Shown: piece by piece, positions 39,640-47,881 of the stretch
Layout: every line of letters begins with the position of its first letter
Position numbering within the stretch: the stretch's first letter is position 1
Source: Paludibacteraceae bacterium
GTDB taxonomy: Bacteria > Bacteroidota > Bacteroidia > Bacteroidales > Paludibacteraceae
NCBI GenBank assembly: GCA_024399955.1
Contig: JAKSNH010000012.1
Span: 1-64,000, forward strand
Direction of reading: 5' to 3'
DNA: 64,000 nt
Program-made: the position numbers and the translations under genes
Notes under the pieces: generated by a model
Seen by the model: the letters and a program-made list of their open reading frames with translations, nothing else
Told to the model about the DNA's origin: nothing
The model's database searches: none

Positions 39640-39767
39640 AAATATATACTATTCCTCAAACGCACATAGCGCATGTCTGCTCAATGACTATCTTAACTGC
39701 TAGTACCCCCGCCAAAGCCAACATCCTCGTTCATGCAGGTGAACAATTATATGGAGGAGAATATTAG
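39636..39767 (+). CDS. 43-residue ORF following the secreted protein
   Basis: The start overlaps the previous stop (ATGA). The product begins MKIYTIPQTHIAHVCSMTIL and ends GGEY. Short ORFs opening with the pattern M-K-x-Y-x-x-P-x-T-x-V/I follow or sit near secreted-protein genes in Bacteroidales, which is why I list it; no function is known to me. It ends 25 bases before the ABC ATPase gene. It could equally be a decayed start of a longer gene. Confidence 0.5.
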   Translation: MKIYTIPQTHIAHVCSMTILTASTPAKANILVHAGEQLYGGEY

Positions 39768-39792
39768 TTAACGTTAAAAATTAAAAAAGATA

Positions 39793-41103
39793 ATGAACGC
39801 AATTGAATTTGATCATGTAAGTAAACAATACCGCTTAGGCTTGGTCTCTACCAAGACCCTTAGCCACGATATCCGCCGCTTCTGGATTACCAATATCCTC
39901 GGCAAGGAGGACCCTTACCTCAAGATTGGTGAAACCAACGACCGTGCATCCAAAGGCTCGTCCGAATATGTCTGGGCGCTGCGCGATATCAATTTCAATG
40001 TCGAGCAGGGTGATGTTGTAGGTATCATTGGTAAGAACGGTGCCGGTAAGAGTACGTTGCTCAAACTCCTCAGCCGCGTCACGGGTCCCACTACGGGTCA
40101 GATCCGTGCCCATGGCCGTATCGGTTCACTCTTGGAGGTTGGTACCGGTTTCCATGCTGAGATGACCGGCCGCGAGAATATCTTCATGAACGGAGCTATC
40201 TTAGGTATGACTCGCGCCGAGATCCAATCTAAGTTAGATGAGATAGTGGACTTCAGTGGTTGCGAGCGTTATATCGATACGCCGGTTAAGCGTTACTCCT
40301 CCGGTATGATGGTCCGCCTGGGCTTTGCCGTAGCGGCCCACCTCGACCCCGAGATTCTCGTTGTGGACGAAGTCCTCGCTGTCGGCGATGCCGAGTTCCA
40401 AAAGAAAGCCATCGGCAAGATGCAAGACGTCTCCAAAGGCGAAGGCCGCACCGTCCTCTTTGTCAGCCATAATATGGCATCCATTAAACAACTCTGCAAA
40501 ACAGGTGTTGTACTTAACCAGGGGCAAGTGGAGTTCTCCGGTTCGGCTAATGAAGCCGTGGATTTCTATCTCTCTGCCGGTCATAACGAAGTGCGTGAAG
40601 TATCCTATACTCTAGATGATGCCCCATACGAAGATGGTGTGCGTCTTCTATCGGCTAAGGTCTATGCCGACCCGCAGGATCCGAAGGGACGCATTTATAC
40701 GACTAATGATATCCATTTGGACTTTGAGTTCCTCAATGATAATAAGCAGGAAGGTCAGTATGATGTTACTTTCTTCTTGTACGATGAGATGAATAACGAG
40801 ATTTTCTGCACATCCAGTTATGGTAAGCCTCATGCAGTTGAATGTACCGCTGCCGGCACTTACCATGCGCATTGTGTCATCCCTTCCAATCTGCTTAACT
40901 TTGGCACGTATCGCGTAGGACGTTTGTTGTTCTTGCGCAACGATAGCATATTGATGGAACGCAAGGATGTACTGTATTTTGAAATTAATAAACCGGTTAT
41001 TCAAGATGCCTATGGGTTTATTGCTTCTCGCAAGGAAGGTTTGATTCATCCCAATTTGGATTGGCTCGTATCGTGTAATGACCAAACAACGGTTAAACCC
41101 TAA
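39793..41103 (+). CDS. Polysaccharide ABC transporter ATP-binding protein (Wzt-like)
   Basis: The 436-residue product carries an ABC ATPase domain: GKNGAGKSTLLKLLSRVTGP (Walker A), KRYSSGMMVRLGFAVA (signature), DPEILVVDEVLAVGD (Walker B). After the ATPase at about residue 265 comes a C-terminal Wzt-type beta-sandwich domain (TNDIHLDFEFLNDNKQEG, YDVTFFLYDEMNNEIF) that reads the end group of the exported glycan. Such ATPases pair with a Wzm permease; none is found near it here. It opens the polysaccharide locus. Confidence 0.93.
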   Translation: MNAIEFDHVSKQYRLGLVSTKTLSHDIRRFWITNILGKEDPYLKIGETNDRASKGSSEYVWALRDINFNVEQGDVVGIIGKNGAGKSTLLKLLSRVTGPTTGQIRAHGRIGSLLEVGTGFHAEMTGRENIFMNGAILGMTRAEIQSKLDEIVDFSGCERYIDTPVKRYSSGMMVRLGFAVAAHLDPEILVVDEVLAVGDAEFQKKAIGKMQDVSKGEGRTVLFVSHNMASIKQLCKTGVVLNQGQVEFSGSANEAVDFYLSAGHNEVREVSYTLDDAPYEDGVRLLSAKVYADPQDPKGRIYTTNDIHLDFEFLNDNKQEGQYDVTFFLYDEMNNEIFCTSSYGKPHAVECTAAGTYHAHCVIPSNLLNFGTYRVGRLLFLRNDSILMERKDVLYFEINKPVIQDAYGFIASRKEGLIHPNLDWLVSCNDQTTVKP

Positions 41104-41128
41104 TAACGAAATTTAATTTATCAATTAT

Positions 41129-42229
41129 ATGGAAAGAATAAATGTAACTCGTTCCTCAATGCCTTCATTTGAGGAGTATTGCGAAGAGATTCGTCCCTTA
41201 TGGGAGAGTCGTTGGTTAAGTAATCGTGGTGCTATTAGTAAAGAGTTTGAGCAGCAACTGCAATCTAAACTTGGTCCCAAGCATATTGCTCTCTTTGCCA
41301 ATGGTCACGTGGCAATGGAAGTGGCTATTGATGCCTTCCATTTTCCCAAGGGCAGTGAAGTCATTACTACTCCGTATACCCACTGCTCCACTACACATGC
41401 TATTGTGCGCAATGGTTTGAAGCCGGTCTTTGTGGATGTGAATGAAAAAGACTTGACGATTGATGTTAACCAAATTGAGAAGTATATCACTCCTAAGACG
41501 GTTGCTATTGTTACAACCCACGTTTATGGTTATATCTGTGATGTAGAAGCATTGGATGCTATCGCAAAACGTCATAATATCAAGGTCATCTATGATGCTG
41601 CCCATGCGTTTGGTGTTACCTATAATGGCAAAGGTATTGCCGAGTATGGCGATGCCGCTATGTTCAGTTGCCATGCTACTAAAGTGTTCCATACCATCGA
41701 AGGTGGTATAGTGGCTTTCAAGGATGACAAGGTTTTCTCTCAAGTGGATATTCTCACTAACTTTGGCTTTGTAGATGCAGAGCATGTAGCGTATGTTAGT
41801 ACTAATGCGCGTATGAACGAGTACGAAGCTGCTATGGGTATTTGTAACCTCCGTCATTTGGATGATGAGATAGCTAAGCGTAAGGCTGCGGCAGAGGTGT
41901 ATAATCGGATGTTGGGTAATGTGCCGGGCATCAAACTCATTCAACCTCAACCGAACGTAGTGATGAACTATAGTTACTATCCGGTCTTCTTTGATGGCTA
42001 CAAGCGCAACCGCAATGAAGTGCAGGCTTTATTAGCCGAGCATAATATCTTTGCTCGCAAGTATTTCTATCCCATTACGCCGGATTTAGATTGCTATGCT
42101 GCGGAATATGGTCAGTTAGATAATATCCCTGTTGCTCGTCATGCAGCGGATACGGTATTAACCTTACCCATGTATGCCGACCTTACTCCCGAACAGGCTA
42201 AACATATTTGTGAAATCATCCTTAGTTAA
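41129..42229 (+). CDS. DegT/DnrJ/EryC1/StrS sugar aminotransferase
   Basis: The enzyme transfers an amino group to a keto-sugar nucleotide with PLP. The 366-residue product has ALFANGHVAMEVAI for cofactor binding, VIYDAAHAFGVTYNGK with the Asp that holds the pyridine N, and FSCHATKVFHTIEGG with the Schiff-base Lys. Its loop after AHAFGV is short and normal, which makes it an internal reference for the insert in the paralogue at 49748. It lies 25 bases after the ABC ATPase gene. Confidence 0.93.
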   Translation: MERINVTRSSMPSFEEYCEEIRPLWESRWLSNRGAISKEFEQQLQSKLGPKHIALFANGHVAMEVAIDAFHFPKGSEVITTPYTHCSTTHAIVRNGLKPVFVDVNEKDLTIDVNQIEKYITPKTVAIVTTHVYGYICDVEALDAIAKRHNIKVIYDAAHAFGVTYNGKGIAEYGDAAMFSCHATKVFHTIEGGIVAFKDDKVFSQVDILTNFGFVDAEHVAYVSTNARMNEYEAAMGICNLRHLDDEIAKRKAAAEVYNRMLGNVPGIKLIQPQPNVVMNYSYYPVFFDGYKRNRNEVQALLAEHNIFARKYFYPITPDLDCYAAEYGQLDNIPVARHAADTVLTLPMYADLTPEQAKHICEIILS

Positions 42230-42257
42230 TCGTTAAACGTTAATCATCAATCTAATC

Positions 42258-42815
42258 ATGACAATCATCTCAACCGGCATTGAAGGCTTGGTAGAAATCC
42301 AACCTCAGGTCTTTCCTGATAGTAGAGGCGCATTCTGCGAACTATATAACGAAGAGCGTTATAAGGCGGCAGGTATATTGAATCATTTCTGCCAGGAGAA
42401 TCTATCTAAATCTACCTACGGAGTGATTCGTGGTCTGCATTTTCAACTCAATCCGTATAGTCAGGCTAAGTTGGCTACTTGCCTTCAAGGTCGGGTATTG
42501 GATGTGGCGGTGGATCTGCGTAAAGGCAGCCCTACTTATGGTCAATGGCGCAGCGTTATATTGGATAGTGATAAACATAATGAGTTCCTTATCCCTCAGG
42601 GCTTTGCCCATGGTTTTGCTGTACTGACAGAGACTGCGGTGTTCAATTATCGTTGCGATAACCCTTATCATCCTGAATCCGAAGGAGGCATTGCTTATGA
42701 TGATCCGGATTTGAATATTGATTGGATGATTCCTGTGGATAAACGTATCGTATCGGAAAAGGATGCGCATCGTACATTGCTCAAGGATGTGCAAACTAAT
42801 TTTGAGTGGAAGTAA
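42258..42815 (+). CDS. rfbC: dTDP-4-dehydrorhamnose 3,5-epimerase family protein
   Basis: The 185-residue cupin enzyme matches RfbC: FPDSRGAFCELYNEERYKAAG, FCQENLSKSTYGVIRGLHFQ with the active-site His-adjacent motif, RVLDVAVDLRKGSPTYG, and FLIPQGFAHGFAVLTE. The enzyme epimerises the 4-keto sugar on the way to dTDP-L-rhamnose or another deoxysugar. RmlA, RmlB and RmlD are not in the window, so the product could be another 6-deoxyhexose. The gene overlaps none of its neighbours; the MBOAT gene follows three bases later. Confidence 0.92.
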   Translation: MTIISTGIEGLVEIQPQVFPDSRGAFCELYNEERYKAAGILNHFCQENLSKSTYGVIRGLHFQLNPYSQAKLATCLQGRVLDVAVDLRKGSPTYGQWRSVILDSDKHNEFLIPQGFAHGFAVLTETAVFNYRCDNPYHPESEGGIAYDDPDLNIDWMIPVDKRIVSEKDAHRTLLKDVQTNFEWK

Positions 42816-42818
42816 CGC

Positions 42819-44366
42819 ATGCTCTTCAACTCCCTTCCATATCTCCTTTTCTTCCCAATAGTCTTCATTCTCTATTGGTTGATTGATTATTTTATTGGGC
42901 GCAAGTACCCCTCGGCTACCATTGTGCAGAATATCTTCTTGCTCATTGCGAGTTATATCTTCTATGCATGGTGGGATTGGCGGTTCTTGGGCTTACTCCT
43001 TGGTATGAGTTTTATCTCATGGTTGGCCGGTTATCTGCTGACGAATACCCTTGCTGGGGGGGGTATGACCCATTCGCGCAAAATTGTGATGTGGTCAGCC
43101 GTATCAATTGACTTGCTCACCCTCGGCTTTTTTAAGTACTATAATTTCTTCGTCGAGTCGTTCTGCAATATCTTTGCAATTAGCAATCATCAATCAGCAA
43201 TTACAATCATCCTTCCTCTTGGCATCTCGTTCTTCACTTTCCAAGCCATCTCCTACGTCGTTGATGCCTATCACCAAAAATTATCAATCAGCAATAATCA
43301 ATCTTCAATAAGTCAATTGGTAGATTGCTTTCTCTACATCGGTTTCTTCCCCAAGCTCTTAGCCGGTCCTATTGAGCGTCCCTCGCATCTCATTCCTCAG
43401 ATTCAGCAGCGCCGTATTTTTACTTATGAATTAGGCACGGATGGTCTCCGCCAGATCCTATGGGGATTATTTAAGAAAGTCGTTGTGGCTGATAACTGTG
43501 CCGTGTATGTGAATGCCGTGTATGCGGACTATACGAATCAGAGTGGTAGCACTTTGTTGCTTGCTGCTATTCTGTATACGATTCAGATTTATGGAGACTT
43601 CTCCGGATATAGTGATATGGCTATCGGCAGTGCTAAGTTGTTGGGCTTTAGGTTTAAAGATAACTTCTTGTTCCCGTACTTCAGCCGCAATATGGGTGAG
43701 TTCTGGAAACGTTGGCATATCAGTCTCAATACATGGTTCGTGGACTATGTCTATATTCCCTTAGGCGGTAGCCGTCCAAAGATTCCAAACTCAATCATCA
43801 ATAATCAATCATCAATAATCAATGTAGAAAAATACACTAAACTGATGACCATTCGCAATACGCTCATCATTTTCCTACTTAGTGGTCTCTGGCATGGTGC
43901 CGATTGGAGTTTCGTAGCATGGGGTGGGTATCACGGTTTGTTGTTGGTTATTCTTATTCTTTTTGGTTGGAATACCAAGTATGATCATGTTGTTGCGCAT
44001 GACCGTTTGTTTCCGTCCATCAAGGAACTATCTCAGATGTTATTAGTCTTTATTTTGGCTACCATCGGCTGGATGATGTTCCGTGCAGATAATATGGGTA
44101 TGTTTGTGGATTATTGTCGCAATATGATACAACCAAGTCTGATTTCTGTTCCTTGGCTGATGACGCGTGATTTCTATCTACCGCTTGTTATTTATATTGC
44201 AGTGATGACGGTTGTAGATTGGCTTTATCGCAAGGATGCTTCTAAGGTACTTACCATTCCTTGCCGTTATCATTGGGTACGTTGGCTGATATACTATGCC
44301 TTGATAGTTATCTGCTACTATGGAGCTCCATCTGAAACAATTCAATTTATCTATCAGCAGTTCTAA
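42819..44366 (+). CDS. MBOAT family O-acyltransferase (AlgI/DltB-like) with in-frame repeat tracts
   Basis: The 515-residue product is a polytopic membrane protein with the MBOAT signatures FPKLLAGPIERPSHL, YGDFSGYSDMAIGSAKLLG, FWKRWHISLNTWFVDYVYIP and LLSGLWHGADWSF with the catalytic His. Such enzymes acetylate extracellular polysaccharides. Three loops contain unusual Asn/Ser/Gln/Ile runs (AISNHQSAITI, ISNNQSSISQLV, SIINNQSSIINVEK) encoded by AATCA-type DNA repeats at 43179-43212, 43279-43320 and 43788-43827. The SGNH-like gene follows two bases later. Confidence 0.93.
   Translation: MLFNSLPYLLFFPIVFILYWLIDYFIGRKYPSATIVQNIFLLIASYIFYAWWDWRFLGLLLGMSFISWLAGYLLTNTLAGGGMTHSRKIVMWSAVSIDLLTLGFFKYYNFFVESFCNIFAISNHQSAITIILPLGISFFTFQAISYVVDAYHQKLSISNNQSSISQLVDCFLYIGFFPKLLAGPIERPSHLIPQIQQRRIFTYELGTDGLRQILWGLFKKVVVADNCAVYVNAVYADYTNQSGSTLLLAAILYTIQIYGDFSGYSDMAIGSAKLLGFRFKDNFLFPYFSRNMGEFWKRWHISLNTWFVDYVYIPLGGSRPKIPNSIINNQSSIINVEKYTKLMTIRNTLIIFLLSGLWHGADWSFVAWGGYHGLLLVILILFGWNTKYDHVVAHDRLFPSIKELSQMLLVFILATIGWMMFRADNMGMFVDYCRNMIQPSLISVPWLMTRDFYLPLVIYIAVMTVVDWLYRKDASKVLTIPCRYHWVRWLIYYALIVICYYGAPSETIQFIYQQF
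43179..43212 (+). repeat. AATCA-type repeat tract inside the MBOAT gene, first
   Basis: The tract TTAGCAATCATCAATCAGC and its continuation is in frame and encodes an Asn/His/Gln/Ser loop between membrane segments. Confidence 0.7.
43279..43320 (+). repeat. AATCA-type repeat tract inside the MBOAT gene, second
   Basis: The tract contains ATCAATCAGCAATAATCAAT and encodes ISNNQSSISQL in a loop just before FPKLLAGP. Confidence 0.75.
43788..43827 (+). repeat. AATCA-type repeat tract inside the MBOAT gene, third
   Basis: It has two direct copies of AATCATCAATAATC and encodes SIINNQSSIIN in a loop after the YVYIPLGGSR motif. Confidence 0.8.
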
Positions 44367-44368
44367 TT

Positions 44369-45433
44369 ATGAAAAAGTTTGCTACATATCTCTCCCTTTT
44401 CTTGCTACCGCTGATAGTAATTATGTTGCCTTTCTTTATAGAGGATCCCTTTAAAATCTTGCATCACTATGACCGTTACTATCCGGAGGATGGTCAACCC
44501 TTGTATCTTAATATCAACCGCAGTTATGTCTCTACTCGTATGTATCTGCAGTATAAGGACTCTTTCCATTATAACTCATTTATCTTTGGTAGTAGTCGCA
44601 GTGAGCACTTTTTAGTGGATGAATGGAAAAAGTATTTGCCGGATAGTTCATCCTGTTTCCATTTTGACGGATATAGTGATCCTCTATATTCTATTCATAA
44701 AAAAATCATGTTCTTAGATAAGCAACATGCTCCTATTGATAATGTAATCATTTGTTTTGATGCCGAGAACCTTGCTAAATCTTCTCCAATTGAGAACGAC
44801 CATCTGCGAGCATTACCGCCTCTGTTGGATTATTCATGGGGTACATTTGAGATGTTTTGTAAGACGCACTTGAATGTTTATTTTGAGCCTCATTTCTTTG
44901 TGAGCTATATCGATTTTCTCTTACATCACCAAATCAAACCTTACATGACGGAGTGGGGTATATGGGATATTAATCCGTCTTATTACGTTCTGCCTTATAA
45001 CGAGCGTGAACGTCCATTAGATGGACCATATTATGCTGAAAACCATTATTCCGATGCTCTATTAGGGGCTTTTCATAATAATGAGCAACATGCTGGTCAA
45101 CCCTATGAACCGGTTATTACCGATCAAGGCAAGTCGTTATTATCAGATATTGCGGCTGTTCTTGACCGCCATCATACTAATTATCGCATCATCCTCAATC
45201 CCATGTATGATAAAAGACCTTTGGCAGAGGCAGACGTTGCTGTGCTTACTTTTCTCTTTGGAAAGAACCTATATAACTTCACTGGTGTCAACATTTTCAC
45301 GACGGATTATCATAATTACAACGATCCTGCCCATTTCTCAGACAGGGTGGCAAGTAGCATTATGGAAATCATCTACGAACCGGACACCCTCCGCCAGCAA
45401 CAAATGATAGACTCAATATATATGCGAAATTGA
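44369..45433 (+). CDS. Membrane-anchored SGNH-like protein, partner of the MBOAT protein
   Basis: The 354-residue product has an N-terminal membrane anchor (YLSLFLLPLIVIMLPFFI) and an extracytoplasmic domain. Near residue 70 it has FIFGSSRSEHF, with Ser in a GSS motif, and near the C-terminus YNDPAHFSDRV with an Asp-x-x-His pair. Ser...DxxH is the catalytic pattern of the SGNH-like proteins (AlgJ/AlgX/DltD type) that work with MBOAT acyltransferases. With the gene directly before it, it likely moves an acyl group onto the exported glycan. It lacks a recognisable full family signature. Confidence 0.8.
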   Translation: MKKFATYLSLFLLPLIVIMLPFFIEDPFKILHHYDRYYPEDGQPLYLNINRSYVSTRMYLQYKDSFHYNSFIFGSSRSEHFLVDEWKKYLPDSSSCFHFDGYSDPLYSIHKKIMFLDKQHAPIDNVIICFDAENLAKSSPIENDHLRALPPLLDYSWGTFEMFCKTHLNVYFEPHFFVSYIDFLLHHQIKPYMTEWGIWDINPSYYVLPYNERERPLDGPYYAENHYSDALLGAFHNNEQHAGQPYEPVITDQGKSLLSDIAAVLDRHHTNYRIILNPMYDKRPLAEADVAVLTFLFGKNLYNFTGVNIFTTDYHNYNDPAHFSDRVASSIMEIIYEPDTLRQQQMIDSIYMRN

Positions 45434-45480
45434 AAAATAATGCATTTTATCAAAAAAATCTTTAAAAAGTTGCACATATA

Positions 45481-45512
45481 TTTGTGTATGTGCTTTTTTT
45501 TTTGTATCTTTG
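45481..45512 (+). promoter_or_regulatory. Promoter of the Panacea pair
   Basis: TTTG (45481-45484) and TATCTTTG (45505-45512) have a 20-base spacer. The leader to the ATG at 45700 is about 180 bases long and has no other gene that I can support. Confidence 0.85.
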
Positions 45513-45699
45513 CGGCGAAATTACGGATAAATGTACAAGAGTAAAAAATATTCTCCAACATTTCAGAGCTTTTCTATCAGAGAAAGAAACTGGATGTTGT
45601 GATAGGGTTATGCCCTCTGCTTAGCATTATGCGCTGAGTGAGGAGGATGTGAAGAGAGTTATAGAATGTATTGTGAAATAAATAAAATGACGAATAACA

Positions 45700-46179
45700 A
45701 TGGAAAATGTTATTAATGTTGCATCTTATATTGCCCAAAGATATTTTGATACTTTTGGGGAAACAATAGGTGAGATGAAGTTACATAAACTACTGTATTT
45801 TACTCAGCGTGAATGTTTTATTCAAAAAAATAAGCCTATGTTTGCTGAGCAATTTGCGGCTTGGCGCTATGGTCCTGTTATGACGAATATTCGCTCTTTG
45901 TATGCTCATGGTTTGTTGAATAAGTCTTTGTCGGTTGCTGCTCAAAAAGAGTATGCCACAGTGTTTGACTTTGTATTCAAACAGTACGCGCCTAAAGATG
46001 CTTGGAGTTTAAGTCGACTGTCGCATGGAGAGTGTTCGTGGAAACGGGCACGTCATGGGTTGAGAGAGGAAGAAAACGGAATGACTCCCTTGTTACTTGT
46101 GGATATTCGTAGAGATGCCGCAATCGCCAGGATTCGCAGAATGATTATTGACAGAATGAATAAGGTAGAAAATGTATGA
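45700..46179 (+). CDS. Panacea (DUF4065/SocA-like) antitoxin-like protein
   Basis: The 159-residue product has the Panacea core: VASYIAQRYFDTFGETIGEM, KLHKLLYFTQRECF, and EQFAAWRYGPVMTNIRSLYA, followed by LSRLSHGECSWKRARHG. Panacea-domain proteins are known as antitoxin modules paired with many unrelated toxins. It overlaps the next ORF by ATGA, as expected of a two-gene toxin-antitoxin operon, and has its own promoter. It sits as an island between two parts of the polysaccharide locus. Confidence 0.88.
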   Translation: MENVINVASYIAQRYFDTFGETIGEMKLHKLLYFTQRECFIQKNKPMFAEQFAAWRYGPVMTNIRSLYAHGLLNKSLSVAAQKEYATVFDFVFKQYAPKDAWSLSRLSHGECSWKRARHGLREEENGMTPLLLVDIRRDAAIARIRRMIIDRMNKVENV

Positions 46180-46598
46180 AAATTACGGAACAACAAATAG
46201 AATGTTTAGATACACTTGTAGTGGAGCGACTCTGTTCACACAAGGTTGATAATCTTGCTTTGGTTGAGCGTTTCTCCAATCCGCGTAACAATGTTTTAGT
46301 GGACATTATCAAATCTCAAAAAGCTATTAATAGAGATGAAGCTAATACAATTGCATACTATGTCGTCAAAACTAAGGATGGAAAATTGCTAGCCTATTTC
46401 TCATTAAAATGTGGTGAACTCTATGAGGCATACGCACAAAAAGAAGCAATTGAAACTCAGTATTGGTTGCGAGTCCTATATGGCTCAAAGTTAATAAACA
46501 AAGAGAAATATGATGAATTATTGGTGGATTTGAATGAACTGATGCGAATCATTACTGCAAGCATAAAAACGGTTAAAATTCAAATCAATCATCAATAA
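46176..46598 (+). CDS. Hybrid ORF: GNAT-toxin-like N-terminus, four-helix-bundle-like C-terminus
   Basis: The first about 85 residues (VERFSNPRNNVLVDIIKSQK, IAYYVVKTKDGKLLAYFSLK) look like the start of GNAT-type toxins that pair with Panacea antitoxins. At LYEAYAQKEAIETQYWLRVLY the text changes to one resembling the end of four-helix-bundle (23S rRNA intervening-sequence type) proteins: ETxYWL, then KEKYDELLVDLNELMRI and SIKTVK. The acetyl-CoA-binding part of a GNAT is missing, so the toxin is probably inactive or remodelled. The stop codon lies in an AATCA repeat tract. Both family assignments are by eye. Confidence 0.6.
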   Translation: MKITEQQIECLDTLVVERLCSHKVDNLALVERFSNPRNNVLVDIIKSQKAINRDEANTIAYYVVKTKDGKLLAYFSLKCGELYEAYAQKEAIETQYWLRVLYGSKLINKEKYDELLVDLNELMRIITASIKTVKIQINHQ

Positions 46599-46662
46599 TC
46601 CATCACCAATAATCAATCATCAATAAGCAATCATCAATAATTAATAAGCAATAATCAATTTT
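46578..46662 (+). repeat. AATCA-type repeat tract, intergenic
   Basis: About 85 bases of AATCATCAATAA/AATCAATAAGCA units with no coding function beyond the last codons of the preceding ORF. It ends just before the ATP-grasp gene. The same units occur in frame in the MBOAT gene. Confidence 0.85.
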
Positions 46663-46666
46663 TTAG

Positions 46667-47881
46667 ATGAGCAACGCGAAGAAAAAAATAATGTTCCTCG
46701 GAGGTATCCCATACATCATACCGGCTATTGAGGCTGCGCATGAATTGGGTTACTATGTCATTACGGCAGATTACCTCCCCAATAACCCCGCCCATCAATA
46801 TGCAGATGAGTATGTCAATGTCAGCATCATTGATAAAGATGCCGTCCTAAAAGTAGCCCGAGAAAAGCAGATTGATGGCGTGTTGTCCTTTGCTGTCGAT
46901 CCGGGTGCAACAACCGCGGCGTATGTTGCAGAGCAAATGGGGTTACCTAATGTGGGACCATATAAGAGTGTTGAGATATTGCAGAATAAAACACTTTTTC
47001 GCCAATTCTTAGCCGAGCATGGTTTCAATGTGCCGGCTGCTAAAGGGTATGATTCTATAGAGGCAGCTCTAAAGGATACCGATTGGCTGAGCTGGCCGAT
47101 GATTGTTAAGCCGGCTGATGGGAGTGGCAGTAAGGGGGTAACCAAGGTGGAACGAAGAGAGGATTATCAATCTGCATTAGAGGTCGCTCTACAAAAATCA
47201 TTAGGCAAGAAAGTGATTGTAGAGGAATTTATTGAGATGAGTGGTTATCAAAGTGGTAGTGATAGTTTTTCTATTGATGGTGAGTTAGTGTATTGTACCT
47301 TTGATGATCAGCGTTTTGATAGTAATGCCATCAATCCCTATACTCCGGCATCTCATGCTTGGCCCAGTACGATGTCTATAGATGCCCAGCAATACTTGCA
47401 TAGTGAATTGCAACGTTTATTGACCTTACTCAAAATGGGCACCGCTTTGTATAATATAGAAGTTCGTGTAGGTAAGAATGGGAAACCCTATATTATGGAA
47501 GTTAGTCCTCGTGCAGGAGGTAATCGTTTAGCTGAATTGCTAACTTTGGCTACAGGAAGTGATTTGGTCAAAGCTTCGGTTGCTGCTGCTATGGGAGAAG
47601 ATGTTAAACAGTACATTCATCCGGTACAATACGACGGTTTTTGGATGGTTGTGGTATTGCATGCTGAGAAAGCAGGTATATTCCGTGGAATTAAAGTAGA
47701 TGATGCGATTAAAACGAATATTATCCGTGAGAATTTGAATGTCAAACCGGGCGATGCCGTGCATGGCTTTGATTGTGCCACGAATACTATTGGCTCATTC
47801 TTTATGCGGTTTGAAACCAAAGAAGACTTAGGTGTGTTTGTTGCTCACCAAAGAGATTATATACAAGTGATAGTAGACTGA
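46667..47881 (+). CDS. ATP-grasp ligase-like protein 1
   Basis: The 404-residue product starts with a nucleotide-like domain (KIMFLGGIPYIIPAIEAAHE, VDGVLSFAVDPG-like DGVLSFAVDPGATTAAYVA). It continues with an ATP-grasp fold: WPMIVKPADGSGSKGVTKV (phosphate loop), KVIVEEFIEMSGYQSGSDS and YIMEVSPRAGGNRLAEL with the metal ligands. These enzymes join a carboxylate to an amine or thiol through an acyl phosphate. Substrate unknown; the neighbours suggest amino-acid decoration of a sugar. It overlaps the next gene by one base. Confidence 0.88.
   Translation: MSNAKKKIMFLGGIPYIIPAIEAAHELGYYVITADYLPNNPAHQYADEYVNVSIIDKDAVLKVAREKQIDGVLSFAVDPGATTAAYVAEQMGLPNVGPYKSVEILQNKTLFRQFLAEHGFNVPAAKGYDSIEAALKDTDWLSWPMIVKPADGSGSKGVTKVERREDYQSALEVALQKSLGKKVIVEEFIEMSGYQSGSDSFSIDGELVYCTFDDQRFDSNAINPYTPASHAWPSTMSIDAQQYLHSELQRLLTLLKMGTALYNIEVRVGKNGKPYIMEVSPRAGGNRLAELLTLATGSDLVKASVAAAMGEDVKQYIHPVQYDGFWMVVVLHAEKAGIFRGIKVDDAIKTNIIRENLNVKPGDAVHGFDCATNTIGSFFMRFETKEDLGVFVAHQRDYIQVIVD

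Noticed and set aside
41216..41950. 244-codon minus-strand frame opposite the DegT aminotransferase
   Set aside because: It is a shadow of the aminotransferase, whose PLP motifs are clear; the minus translation has no signal or domain.
46578..46662. CRISPR array
   Set aside because: The AATCA units are short, contiguous and imperfect, with no spacers of regular length and no cas genes.
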